Source: Microbacterium sp. EYE_78
Lineage (GTDB): Bacteria > Actinomycetota > Actinomycetes > Actinomycetales > Microbacteriaceae
Assembly (NCBI RefSeq): GCF_023149035.1
Contig: NZ_JAHXMY010000001.1
Location: forward strand, 186,001-250,000
Reading direction: 5' to 3'
DNA: 64,000 nucleotides
The position numbers and the translations under genes are program-made. Positions 1 to 7,855 of the stretch are shown in pieces. Below the pieces are notes generated by a model. The model made no database searches, was not told the origin of the DNA, and saw only the letters and a program-made list of their open reading frames with translations. The number at the start of each line of letters is the position of its first letter. Within the stretch, counting starts at the first letter, position 1.

Positions 1-1159
1 CGGCTGCGCCGGGCAGCGCGTCCCGCGGCGGGCGGACGGCGCACGCCGCGAGCGTGACCAGCGCCGCCGCGACGAACGCCAGGCGGAGATCCGCGACGTC
101 GGCGAGCGCGCCGAGCAGCGGGGCGCCGAGCGCCTGACCCACAGCGAGGGCGAGGAAGGCCACACCGACCCCCGTCGAGGGGCGTTCCTCGAAGACCCGG
201 GTGCTCCAGATCAGCAGGATGCCCGTGAGCCCGATGTAGACCGCGCCGAACGCGCCGCTCGCGCCGATCGCGACAACGGGGGAACCGGGCCACGCCGCGA
301 GGGCGGCCGTGGTCGCCGCCGCGACCAGGAGGAGCACCCGCCAGGCGGGCCCGAGACCCCATCGACTCACGAGGTCGCCCGCGCCGGCGCCCAGGAGTCC
401 GCACGCTCCGAGGACGATCCACGCCCACGTCGACGCATCCGACGCCTGACCGCCCGCGGTCTGCAAGAGGTCCTGACCGAACGTCCACACAGCCGCCGTC
501 GCGACGCCCATGACCGCCGCGGCGACGGTGAGGGCACCCGCGCCCGCCGGCAGCCGCCGCCGCGGCGGGCCAGCAGAGCGCTCGGCGCGCGCCGTCGGGA
601 CGCTGATCGCCGCGGCGATCGCGGCCACCACGGAGAGGACGGCGAACGCGGCCCACGCCCACCGCCAGTCGCCCTGGACGAGGAGCGCGACCGGGCCCGA
701 GACGACGACACCGAGTCCCGTGCCCGCGTTGACGACGGTCTGCACCCGGTCGCGGCGCCCCGGCTTCACCGATCGGCCGATCGCCTGCGCGAGCGGCGGC
801 GACGCCACACCGGTGCTCGAGCCGGCGAGCGCCACGCCCAGCGCGAGCGTGCCCGCGTCCGGGGCCGCGGCGATCGCCGCCGTCCCGACCGTCGCGAGGA
901 CGCCCGCCAGCGCGGCGATCAGACGGGCACCGACCCGAGGGCTGAGCACCGTCGCGACGACGATCCCGCCGCAGTAGGCGAGGTAGCTCAGCGAGGCGAT
1001 GAGCCCGGCCGTCGCGCCGTCGAGGGAGAAGTCGGCGCGGAACGCGGGGACGAAGAGTCCGTAGGCGAAGCGGGCGAGCCCATAGGTGGCCGCGATCAGC
1101 CAGATGCCCGCGGCGGCGAGCACGACCGTCCGCCGCGTCGTCAGGTATCGGTCGGCCAC
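1..1159 (-). CDS. MFS transporter, YbfB/YjiJ-like (3' end cut by window edge)
   Basis: Probable proton-driven exporter of the major facilitator superfamily in the cytoplasmic membrane. Reading from GTG at 1159 gives about 386 codons with no stop before the edge. The start VADRYLTTRRTVVLAAAG leads into repeated hydrophobic helices with typical MFS loops (ARFAYGLFVP near residue 30; PLAQAIGRSVKPGRRDR in the central loop). A GAGGAGG ribosome site lies 5-11 bases upstream. It is divergent from a TetR gene across a 20-bp palindrome, the usual layout of a ligand-induced efflux pair. The family is inferred from helix pattern and motifs; the substrate is unknown. Members are near 390-400 residues, so only a few residues should be missing. 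Confidence 0.8.
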   Translation of the reverse strand, partial: MADRYLTTRRTVVLAAAGIWLIAATYGLARFAYGLFVPAFRADFSLDGATAGLIASLSYLAYCGGIVVATVLSPRVGARLIAALAGVLATVGTAAIAAAPDAGTLALGVALAGSSTGVASPPLAQAIGRSVKPGRRDRVQTVVNAGTGLGVVVSGPVALLVQGDWRWAWAAFAVLSVVAAIAAAISVPTARAERSAGPPRRRLPAGAGALTVAAAVMGVATAAVWTFGQDLLQTAGGQASDASTWAWIVLGACGLLGAGAGDLVSRWGLGPAWRVLLLVAAATTAALAAWPGSPVVAIGASGAFGAVYIGLTGILLIWSTRVFEERPSTGVGVAFLALAVGQALGAPLLGALADVADLRLAFVAAALVTLAACAVRPPRDALPGAA

Positions 1160-1173
1160 GGCATCCTCCTCTG

Positions 1174-1193
1174 ACTTCACAGATCTGTGAAGT
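1174..1193. promoter_or_regulatory. Perfect 20-bp palindromic operator (TetR)
   Basis: ACTTCACAGA followed by its exact complement TCTGTGAAGT. It sits between the divergent MFS and TetR genes and touches the TetR gene's -10 hexamer TAGCCT (1193-1198), so binding would block that promoter. Probable target of the TetR protein encoded at 1205. Confidence 0.8.
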
Positions 1194-1204
1194 AGCCTAG
1201 GCGC

Positions 1205-1780
1205 ATGTCGACGACGGGCGGGCCGCAGCAGGTCGAACTCACGCGGGGCGCGACGCGGATCCTGGATGCCGCGACCGCCCTCTTCTACGAGCGCGGCATC
1301 GCGGGGGTGGGCGTCGACACCATCGCGGCGGCCTCCGGTGTCACCAAGCGCACGCTCTACGACCGGTTCGGGTCGAAGGACGCCCTGGTCACGGCCTACC
1401 TCCGGCGACGGGATGCCGATTGGGCGGCACGCTGGGAGCGAAGGATCGCCGGCGCCGCGGGGCCGGCATCCCTCACCGTCTTCGACGCCTACGCGGAGGA
1501 CGCCGAGCCGTCCGGCAGGGGGTGCGCCTTCCTCAACGCCGCCGCCGAGCTGCCGCCCGGCCACGAGGGATGGGGTGTCGTCCGCGCGCACAAGGCGCGG
1601 GTCGCGGGTCGCGTCGCCGAGCTCGTGGAGCGCGACCTCGGGCGTCCCGACGGCGACCTCGCGGAGCTCATCTTCCTGCTCGTCGAAGGCGGGATCGCGC
1701 ACCAGCGGGTCGACGGGGACTCGCGTCGCCTGTCAGCCGCACGACGGCTCGCGGCCGGTCAGCTCGCCGCCCGGCGTTGA
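1205..1780 (+). CDS. TetR/AcrR family transcriptional regulator
   Basis: 191-residue DNA-binding repressor. The N-terminal helix-turn-helix is clear (ATALFYERGIAGVGVDTIAA, then SGVTKRTLYDRFGSKDALV, about residues 22-60). The C-terminal ligand domain is generic. There is no good ribosome site; instead TAGCCT ends 6 bases before the ATG, so the mRNA is probably leaderless. It is expected to repress itself and the divergent MFS gene through the palindrome at 1174-1193. The inducer is unknown. Confidence 0.9.
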   Translation: MSTTGGPQQVELTRGATRILDAATALFYERGIAGVGVDTIAAASGVTKRTLYDRFGSKDALVTAYLRRRDADWAARWERRIAGAAGPASLTVFDAYAEDAEPSGRGCAFLNAAAELPPGHEGWGVVRAHKARVAGRVAELVERDLGRPDGDLAELIFLLVEGGIAHQRVDGDSRRLSAARRLAAGQLAARR

Positions 1781-1907
1781 CCGCACACGCCGCGCCGTCG
1801 GCGATTGCAATGGATCCCGCCGGACACGCCGCCGTCCGGGTTGCGAACCCGGCGCGCCGCGCCGGATCTGTTGCAATCGCGAACGTCGGCGGGCTGACCG
1901 CACACGC
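1778..1907. repeat. Small intergenic repeat: 13-bp direct repeats around a 10-bp inverted repeat
   Basis: TGACCGCACACGC occurs at 1778-1790 (overlapping the TetR stop codon) and again at 1895-1907. Between them, GCGATTGCAA (1801-1810) is inverted as TTGCAATCGC (1871-1880), with partial extension of the arms through GATCC/GGATC. A central hairpin CCGGGTT-GCG-AACCCGG lies at 1837-1853. No ORF is supported here. It could be a REP- or MITE-like element; copies elsewhere in the genome would settle that. Confidence 0.5.
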
Positions 1908-1908
1908 A

Positions 1909-1938
1909 GAAGGGGCCCTGCGTGCGCAGGACCCCTTC
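1909..1938. terminator. Bidirectional stem-loop terminator
   Basis: GAAGGGG-C-CCTGCG pairs with CGCAGG-A-CCCCTTC around a tiny loop, between the converging TetR and rhaS genes. There is no long T-run, as is common in high-GC actinobacteria. It closes the rha operon, whose last gene rhaS ends at 1956. Confidence 0.75.
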
Positions 1939-1955
1939 CGTGGTGGCGTCGCGAC

Positions 1956-3002
1956 TCAGAAGTCGAAGTCGCCGATGTTGTCCGCGTTGAAGACGAACGG
2001 GTCGCCGAGGAGCACGGTCGCACCGTCTTCGACGGTGAACTCGCCGAGCTTGCCCGCCTCGAACGTGTCGCCGGCTTCGCCGGTGATGTCGCCCTTCGCG
2101 AGCGCGTCCGCGGCGAACGCGGCGAGGTAGCCCAGGTCGGCCGGGTTCCACAGCGCGAACGCCGTCACGGTGCCGTCCTCGACGTACTCGCGCATCTGGT
2201 TCGGCGTGCCGAGACCGGTGAGGGCGACCTGCCCCTTGTACTCCGAGTCGGAGAGGTAGCGGGCGGCGGCGGCGATGCCGACGGTGGTCGGCGAGACGAT
2301 GCCGTTCAGCTCGGGGTAGGTCTGCAGGAGCGCGGCGGTGCGGTCGAACGAGGTCTGGTCGTCGTCGTCGCCGTAGACCACGTCGACGAGCTCGATGTTC
2401 GGGTGGTCCGCCTCGAGCTGCTGCTGCATGAGCTCGATCCAGGCGTTCTGGTTGGTCGCGTTCGCGGAGGCCGACAGGACGGCGATCTGCCCCTCGTCGC
2501 CGATCTGCTCGGCAATGAGGTCGACCTGCACCTTCGCGATGCCCTCGGACGTGGCCTGATTGATGAACAGGTCGCGGCAGTCGGGGTTCGTGTCGGAGTC
2601 GAAGGTGACGACCTTGACGTCCGCGGAGCGCGCCTCGTCGAGGGCGTCGCAGATCGCCTCGGGGTCGTTCGCCGAGACGATGAGGGCGCTGGCGCCCTGC
2701 TGCGCGGCGGTCTGGATGTACTGCACCTGCGAGGTCGGGCTGGCCTCGGACGGGCCGACCTCCTCGAAGGACGCGCCGACCTCGTCGGCTGCCTCCTCCG
2801 CCCCCGAGGTGGAGGTGTCGAAGTAGGGGTTGCCGAGGTTCTTCGGGAGCATCGTGATGGAGACGTCGCCGCCGCCGTCACCCCCGTCGCCGCCGGCCCC
2901 GCCGCCGCCGTTCGAGCTGCAGCCGGCGATCACCAGCGTGGCACCCAGAGCGAGCACGGCGATCGCGCCTGCCCGTCGCGTGCGCGTGAATCCGAACATC
3001 AT
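1956..3002 (-). CDS. rhaS: Rhamnose ABC transporter substrate-binding lipoprotein RhaS
   Basis: 348-residue periplasmic-binding-type lipoprotein that captures L-rhamnose for import. A signal peptide ends in a lipobox with Cys28 (LVIAGC), followed by a Gly/Asp-rich linker. The mature part matches what I recall of the RhaS family closely: LPKNLGNPYFD, ATNQNAWIE, VYGDDDDQTSFDR, GIVSPTTVGIAAAA and NPADLGYLAAFAADAL. The next ATG (2999) is nearly as likely a start; the GGAAGGA ribosome site favours neither strongly. It is the last gene of rhaT-rhaP-rhaQ-rhaS and is followed by a stem-loop at 1909-1938. Substrate assignment is by family resemblance. Confidence 0.9.
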   Translation of the reverse strand: MMFGFTRTRRAGAIAVLALGATLVIAGCSSNGGGGAGGDGGDGGGDVSITMLPKNLGNPYFDTSTSGAEEAADEVGASFEEVGPSEASPTSQVQYIQTAAQQGASALIVSANDPEAICDALDEARSADVKVVTFDSDTNPDCRDLFINQATSEGIAKVQVDLIAEQIGDEGQIAVLSASANATNQNAWIELMQQQLEADHPNIELVDVVYGDDDDQTSFDRTAALLQTYPELNGIVSPTTVGIAAAARYLSDSEYKGQVALTGLGTPNQMREYVEDGTVTAFALWNPADLGYLAAFAADALAKGDITGEAGDTFEAGKLGEFTVEDGATVLLGDPFVFNADNIGDFDF

Positions 3003-3040
3003 TGTTTCCTTCCGTGGTGCGATGGATGTCGCGTTGTGTA

Positions 3041-4120
3041 CTAGCGGGTCGGGCCCCCGGCGGCGCCGCCGTCGGCGCCGCGTCGTCCCGTCCTCCGCCC
3101 GAGTGCTGCAGCCCTGCTCCGGTGCAGCCAGGCGAGGAGGCTCGCCGACACCACCGAGAGGATGAGGAGCACCCCGGTGATGACGTTGATGATGTCGCTC
3201 GTGACGCCCGCCAGCCGCAGCGCGCTGCCGAGCGTTCCGATGAGGAGGACGCCTGCGATCACACCGTGCAGGGCGCCTCGACCGCCGAAGATCGAGACGC
3301 CGCCCAGGAGCACCGCGGCGATGATCTGCAGCTCCATCCCCATGGCGTTGTCACCGCGGGCGTTGGAGTACAGGAGCGTGAAATAGACGCCGGCGAAGCC
3401 CGACACCGCGCCCGAGAGCACGAAGAGCGTGAACTTGCTGCGGGCGACGTCGATGCCCGAGAAGTGCGCGGCCTCCTTGTTCAAACCGATCGCGTACAGC
3501 GATCGACCGAACGGCGTGAAGTGCAGGAGCACCGCGAACACGATCGCGAGCACCACGAACGGCACGATGATCACCGGGATCGGCGTGCCGGGGATGTTCG
3601 CCTTTGCCAGGTCGGTCCATTCCTCGGGGAAGTCCGTGATCGCCGTCGTCCCGAGCAGGCCCACCGCGATGCCGCGGAAGAGCGCGAGCGTGCCGATCGT
3701 GACGGCCAGCGACGGCAGTCCCACGACCGTCACGAGGAAGCCGTTGATCGCGCCGGCGATGGTCCCGACGAGGATGGCGACGAGCGCCGCGAGGGGGAAG
3801 GGCAGTCCCGCCTGCGTGAGGATGCCGGTCATGACGCTCGAGAGACCGACGATGCTCGCCACCGACAGGTCGATCTCCTCGGTGATGATGATGAGGGTCA
3901 TCGGCAACGCGATCAGCAGGATCGGCGCGATGTCGCGCAGGAGGTAGGTGACCGTCAGCGGACTGTCGAAGTTGCGGACGGTTCCCAGCGCGACCGCGAT
4001 CACCAGGATCAGGATGCCGATGATCGCCGCCTCGCGCGTGAGCAGCGCGCGGCGCCACAGCGGTCGCCCGTAGTCGCGGTAGGTGCGCACCGTGGCGGTG
4101 CCGGTGGTGACCGCAGTCAT
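3041..4120 (-). CDS. rhaQ: Rhamnose ABC transporter permease (RhaQ-type)
   Basis: 359-residue inner-membrane permease of the ribose/rhamnose (BPD_transp_2) family with about ten helices. The motif TEEIDLSVASIVGLSSVMTG and the C-terminal SIFGGRGALHGVIAGVLLIG are characteristic. The start at 4120 overlaps the stop of the upstream permease as ATGA; the open frame continues upstream but that part does not look like permease. The C-terminus is Arg/Gly rich (RRTGRRGADGG). It pairs with the permease at 4117-5160 to form the channel. The P/Q labels follow gene order in known rha operons. Confidence 0.88.
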   Translation of the reverse strand: MTAVTTGTATVRTYRDYGRPLWRRALLTREAAIIGILILVIAVALGTVRNFDSPLTVTYLLRDIAPILLIALPMTLIIITEEIDLSVASIVGLSSVMTGILTQAGLPFPLAALVAILVGTIAGAINGFLVTVVGLPSLAVTIGTLALFRGIAVGLLGTTAITDFPEEWTDLAKANIPGTPIPVIIVPFVVLAIVFAVLLHFTPFGRSLYAIGLNKEAAHFSGIDVARSKFTLFVLSGAVSGFAGVYFTLLYSNARGDNAMGMELQIIAAVLLGGVSIFGGRGALHGVIAGVLLIGTLGSALRLAGVTSDIINVITGVLLILSVVSASLLAWLHRSRAAALGRRTGRRGADGGAAGGPTR

Positions 4121-5160
4121 CGGTCGTCCTCCCGTTGTGCGATGAGTCGTCGATGCTGCCTGACCGCGAGCACGCGGTCGAGGACGATCGAACCGAGGAT
4201 GAGGACGCCGACGACGGCCCGCTGCCAGAAGTCGTCGATGCCGAGGATGGGGAGCGCGCGGTTGATCGTCAGCAGCAGGTAGGCGCCGATCGCTGCGCCC
4301 CAGACGGTTCCAACGCCTCCTGAGATCGCCACGCCGCCGATCACCGCCGCGCCGATGGCCTGCAGCTCCCAGCCGAACCCGGCTGCCGAGCTGACGGTGC
4401 CGTAGCGGGCGGCGTACAGCACACCCGCGAGGCCCGAGAGCGCTCCGGACACCACGAAGGCCGAGATGATCCGGCGATTGACCTTCAACCCGTAGAGGTG
4501 GGCGGCGGCCGGGTCGGATCCGATCGCGTAGAACTCGCGTCCGCCGCGGATGTTGCGGAGGTACCACGCCGCCGCGATCAGCACGACGACGGCGATGATC
4601 GTGAGGACCGGGATGCCGATGAGCTGCTGCGTTCCGAGACCGCGGAACTCCCGCGGCAGATCGGACGCATTGATGCGGTCGCTACCCGCCCACGCGACGT
4701 TGATGCCGCGGTAGATGTACATCGTGCCGAGGGTGATGACCAGCGCCGGCACCTTCGCCCACGCCACGAGCAGACCGTTGATGGCACCGAGGATCCCGCC
4801 CAGGACGATGCCTGCGACGAACACGAGGATGACCGGGGCCCCCTCGATGTCGATGAACAGGCGTCCCGTCAGGTAGGCGGTGAGCCCCACGGTCGACCCC
4901 ACGGACAGGTCGACGTTCCGGGTGATGATGACGATCGCCTGCCCGACGGCCACGAGCAGCAGGAGCGACGGTGTCAGCAGGAGGTCGCGGAACCCGTCGG
5001 GTGAGAACAGGAAGTTGCCGTTCGCGGCCGTCGCGGCGATGACGACGACGATGAGTGCGACGGCGATGCCGCTCTCGCGGGCGGTGGCGATCGAGCGGAC
5101 GAAGGTCTTCGCTCCGGATGCCGCGCCCGTCGGCCGCGCCGTGGTGATCGTCCCGCTCAT
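4117..5160 (-). CDS. rhaP: Rhamnose ABC transporter permease (RhaP-type)
   Basis: 347-residue paralogue of the downstream permease, same family. It carries [21 protein letters not shown] (the conserved loop following the third or fourth helix) and [22 protein letters not shown]. The ATG at 5160 overlaps the rhaT stop as ATGA, so the genes are translationally coupled. The preceding open frame is a shadow of rhaT. It works with rhaQ, rhaT and rhaS as one importer. Confidence 0.88.
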   Translation of the reverse strand: MSGTITTARPTGAASGAKTFVRSIATARESGIAVALIVVVIAATAANGNFLFSPDGFRDLLLTPSLLLLVAVGQAIVIITRNVDLSVGSTVGLTAYLTGRLFIDIEGAPVILVFVAGIVLGGILGAINGLLVAWAKVPALVITLGTMYIYRGINVAWAGSDRINASDLPREFRGLGTQQLIGIPVLTIIAVVVLIAAAWYLRNIRGGREFYAIGSDPAAAHLYGLKVNRRIISAFVVSGALSGLAGVLYAARYGTVSSAAGFGWELQAIGAAVIGGVAISGGVGTVWGAAIGAYLLLTINRALPILGIDDFWQRAVVGVLILGSIVLDRVLAVRQHRRLIAQREDDR

Positions 5161-6683
5161 GCTGCCGCTCCCGCATCCGCCGTGGCCGCGAACATGACCG
5201 CTTCGGGCGTCGCGTCTTCTCTCGAGAACTCGCCGGTGAGCCGGCCCTCGCGCATCACGAGCACGCGATCGGCCATGCCGAGCACCTCGGGGAGCTCGGA
5301 CGAGATCATCAGGATCGCGAGGCCCTGCTGCGCGAGCTCGCTGAGCAGCCGGTGCACCTCGGACTTGGTGCCGACGTCGATGCCGCGAGTGGGCTCGTCG
5401 ACGATGAGGACGGTCGGCTCCGTGGCGAGCCATTTGCCGAGCACGACCTTCTGCTGGTTGCCGCCGGACAGTGTGCCGGTCTCGGCATCCAGCGCCGCGG
5501 TCTTGACCTCGAGGCGACTCGCCCAGACACGGGCGGCGGCGTTCTCGAGCCCGCTCCAGAGGAGGCCCCAACGCGCCAGCTTGGACCGGATTGCGAGCGT
5601 CACGTTGCGCGAGACGCCGTCGTCGAGGACGAGGCCCTGCTTGCGGCGGTCCTCGGGGACCAGGGCGATGCCGCGGACGGTCGCCTTCTGCGGGCTGCCC
5701 TTCGGGAGCGGCTGACCGTGGAGGGTGACCGTTCCGGACTCGTAGGTGTCGACGCCGAAGACCGCGCGAGCGACCTCGCTGCGGCCCGCACCGACGAGTC
5801 CGGCGAGGCCCACGATCTCACCTGCGCGCAGTTCGAAGGACACGTCGCGGAACACGCCGCGCCGGGTGAGCCCGTCGACCCGCAGGACGACGTCGCCGAC
5901 GGTCGACGGCAGCTTGGGGAACAGCTCGGTCACGTCGCGACCCACCATCTGACGGACGAGGTCGTCGACGGTGGTGTCGGCCAACGGGGTCGTCTCGACG
6001 TAGGAGCCGTCGCGCATGACGGTGACGGTGTCGCACAACGCGAAGACCTCGTCGAAGCGGTGGGAGATGAACAGCAGGGCCCGACCCTCGTCGCGGAGGC
6101 TGCGCGCGACCGCGAAGAGGCGCTCGACCTCGACGCCCGACAGTGCAGCGGTGGGCTCGTCCATGATGAGCACCCTCGCGTCGAGCGAGATGGCTTTCGC
6201 GATCTCGATGATCTGCTGGTCGGCGATCGACAGCCCCTCGGTGACGCGGTCGGGGTCGAGACCCACGCCGAGCCGCTGGAAGATGCGGCTGGCCTCGTCG
6301 CGCATCGCGCGGCGGTCGATCCGCCCGATGCGACTCGTGGGCTGGCGCCCCATGAAGATGTTCTCCGTCACCGACAGATCGGGGAAGAGCGTGGGCTCCT
6401 GATAGATCACGGCGATGCCGGCGGCCTTCGACTGGGCGGTGCTGGTGAAATCCACCGCCTCGCCGTTCAGGCGGAACTCCCCCGCGTCCCGGCGGTACAG
6501 GCCGGCGATGATCTTCACGAGCGTCGACTTGCCTGCACCGTTCTCACCGATCAGGGCGTGGATCGATCCGGGCTGGAGCACGAGGCTGCCCGAGCGCAGC
6601 GCGACGACGGCTCCGAAGGACTTCATGACGCGGGAGAGTTCGAGCGCCGGCGGTGCAGCCTGCGGTTCGCCGTCGAGGACCAC
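5157..6683 (-). CDS. rhaT: Sugar ABC transporter ATP-binding protein, tandem cassettes (RhaT)
   Basis: 508-residue ATPase that powers rhamnose uptake on the cytoplasmic side. Two nucleotide-binding domains are in tandem: Walker [10 protein letters not shown] (46-54), Walker [12 protein letters not shown] and a degenerate signature [14 protein letters not shown] in the first; [16 protein letters not shown] and [16 protein letters not shown] in the second, where the Walker A is degenerate as is normal for this family. The GTG start at 6683 has an excellent GAGGAGGA site 4 bases upstream. It is the first gene of the operon, divergent from the LacI gene, with the palindrome at 6736-6749 upstream. 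Confidence 0.92.
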   Translation of the reverse strand: MVLDGEPQAAPPALELSRVMKSFGAVVALRSGSLVLQPGSIHALIGENGAGKSTLVKIIAGLYRRDAGEFRLNGEAVDFTSTAQSKAAGIAVIYQEPTLFPDLSVTENIFMGRQPTSRIGRIDRRAMRDEASRIFQRLGVGLDPDRVTEGLSIADQQIIEIAKAISLDARVLIMDEPTAALSGVEVERLFAVARSLRDEGRALLFISHRFDEVFALCDTVTVMRDGSYVETTPLADTTVDDLVRQMVGRDVTELFPKLPSTVGDVVLRVDGLTRRGVFRDVSFELRAGEIVGLAGLVGAGRSEVARAVFGVDTYESGTVTLHGQPLPKGSPQKATVRGIALVPEDRRKQGLVLDDGVSRNVTLAIRSKLARWGLLWSGLENAAARVWASRLEVKTAALDAETGTLSGGNQQKVVLGKWLATEPTVLIVDEPTRGIDVGTKSEVHRLLSELAQQGLAILMISSELPEVLGMADRVLVMREGRLTGEFSREDATPEAVMFAATADAGAAA

Positions 6684-6735
6684 GGGTTCCTCCTCATCGA
6701 GGGTTGCTGTTCGGGTGAATGTCGGTGATCATTGC

Positions 6736-6749
6736 CTGAATCGATTCAG
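6736..6749. promoter_or_regulatory. LacI-type operator for the rha operon
   Basis: Perfect 14-bp palindrome CTGAATCGATTCAG between rhaT and the divergent LacI gene, with a central CG as in LacI-family operators. Probable binding site of the regulator encoded at 6845. Confidence 0.85.
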
Positions 6750-6844
6750 AATGATTTCACGCTACTGTATGGAACCGACCCGCAGTGGTCAAGCGACATC
6801 ACGAGAGAGATCGAATCGTGACCCCGGTGGAACAAGGAGGTGCC

Positions 6845-7852
6845 ATGCCGGTCCGCATCCGTGACGTCGCCGAGCGCGCCGGCGTCTCCGTCGGCACGGT
6901 CTCGAACGTCCTCAACCGGCCTGAGGAGGTCTCCCCCGAATCCGTCGAGCGGGTCACCCGCGCGATCGAGGAGCTCGGATACGTCCGCAACGACGCGGCC
7001 AGAAAGCTACGAGCGGGAGACTCCCGGACCGTCGGTTTCGTCGTCCTCGACGGGCAGAACCCGTTCTACAACGACGTCGTGCGTGGCGCCGAGGACGAGG
7101 CGACCAGACACGGCATCGCGATCCTGTACGGCAACACAGACGAGGACGTGTCCCGTGAACGTCTCTACCTCGACCTGTTCCAGGAGCAGCAGGTGCGCGG
7201 CCTGCTCATCGCGCCCTACGGCGACGTCACCGGCCGCCTGCAGCGGCTGCGAGCCAGCGGCATCGCCGCCGTGCTCGTCGACCGCTTCAGCGGTGACGGG
7301 AGGTTCTCCTCGGTCTCCGTCGACAGCGTCGCGGGAGGGCGGCTCGCCGTCGAGCACCTCATCGAGACCGGCCGGCGCCGCATCGCGTTCGTCGGCGGCC
7401 CATTCGACATCCGGCAGGTCAACGACCGGCTCGCCGGAGCTCGGGCGGCCGCAGACAACGCCGGGGCACACGTCGACCTCGAGGTCGTGGCGACCGGCGC
7501 GATGACGGTCGACGAGGGCGCCGCGGCGGGCGCCCGCATCCTCTCCCGCCCTCGTCGCGAGTGGCCCGATGCCCTCTTCGCCGCCAGCGACCTCGTCGCC
7601 CTCGGCCTGCTGCAGTCGATGACCGTGGACGGGCGCGCGTCGGTGCCGGGCGACATCGCCATCATCGGCTTCGACGACATCCCGTTCGCCGCCGCAGCCG
7701 CGGTCCCGCTCTCGTCGATCCGGCAACCGAGCCGCATGATCGGACGCACCGCCATGCGCGTCCTGCTCGAAGAGGCCGAGGACCCCGACAGCATCGCACG
7801 TCAGACCGTCTTTCCTCCCGAGCTCATCGTCCGGGCGTCGACGGCGGGCTGA
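6845..7852 (+). CDS. LacI family transcriptional regulator of rhamnose genes
   Basis: 335-residue repressor. The helix-turn-helix is MPVRIRDVAERAGVSVGTVS followed by NVLNRPEEVS, then a hinge helix with AARKLRAG and a sugar-binding domain (TVGFVVLDGQNPFYNDVVRG; IAIIGFDDIPFAAAAAVPLS). The ATG at 6845 was chosen because AAGGAGG lies 5 bases upstream and the protein then begins as LacI proteins do; an ORF extends 20 codons further upstream without a ribosome site. It is divergent from the rha operon and most likely represses it, and itself, through 6736-6749. The effector is presumably rhamnose or a catabolite. Confidence 0.9.
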   Translation: MPVRIRDVAERAGVSVGTVSNVLNRPEEVSPESVERVTRAIEELGYVRNDAARKLRAGDSRTVGFVVLDGQNPFYNDVVRGAEDEATRHGIAILYGNTDEDVSRERLYLDLFQEQQVRGLLIAPYGDVTGRLQRLRASGIAAVLVDRFSGDGRFSSVSVDSVAGGRLAVEHLIETGRRRIAFVGGPFDIRQVNDRLAGARAAADNAGAHVDLEVVATGAMTVDEGAAAGARILSRPRREWPDALFAASDLVALGLLQSMTVDGRASVPGDIAIIGFDDIPFAAAAAVPLSSIRQPSRMIGRTAMRVLLEEAEDPDSIARQTVFPPELIVRASTAG

Positions 7853-7855
7853 CCC

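Noticed and set aside
1266..3044. Long plus-strand open frame across the TetR gene and rhaS
   Set aside because: Composition is Arg/Pro/Ser-rich then Val/Glu/Gly-rich nonsense, and it covers well-supported genes in other frames. High GC leaves antisense frames open.
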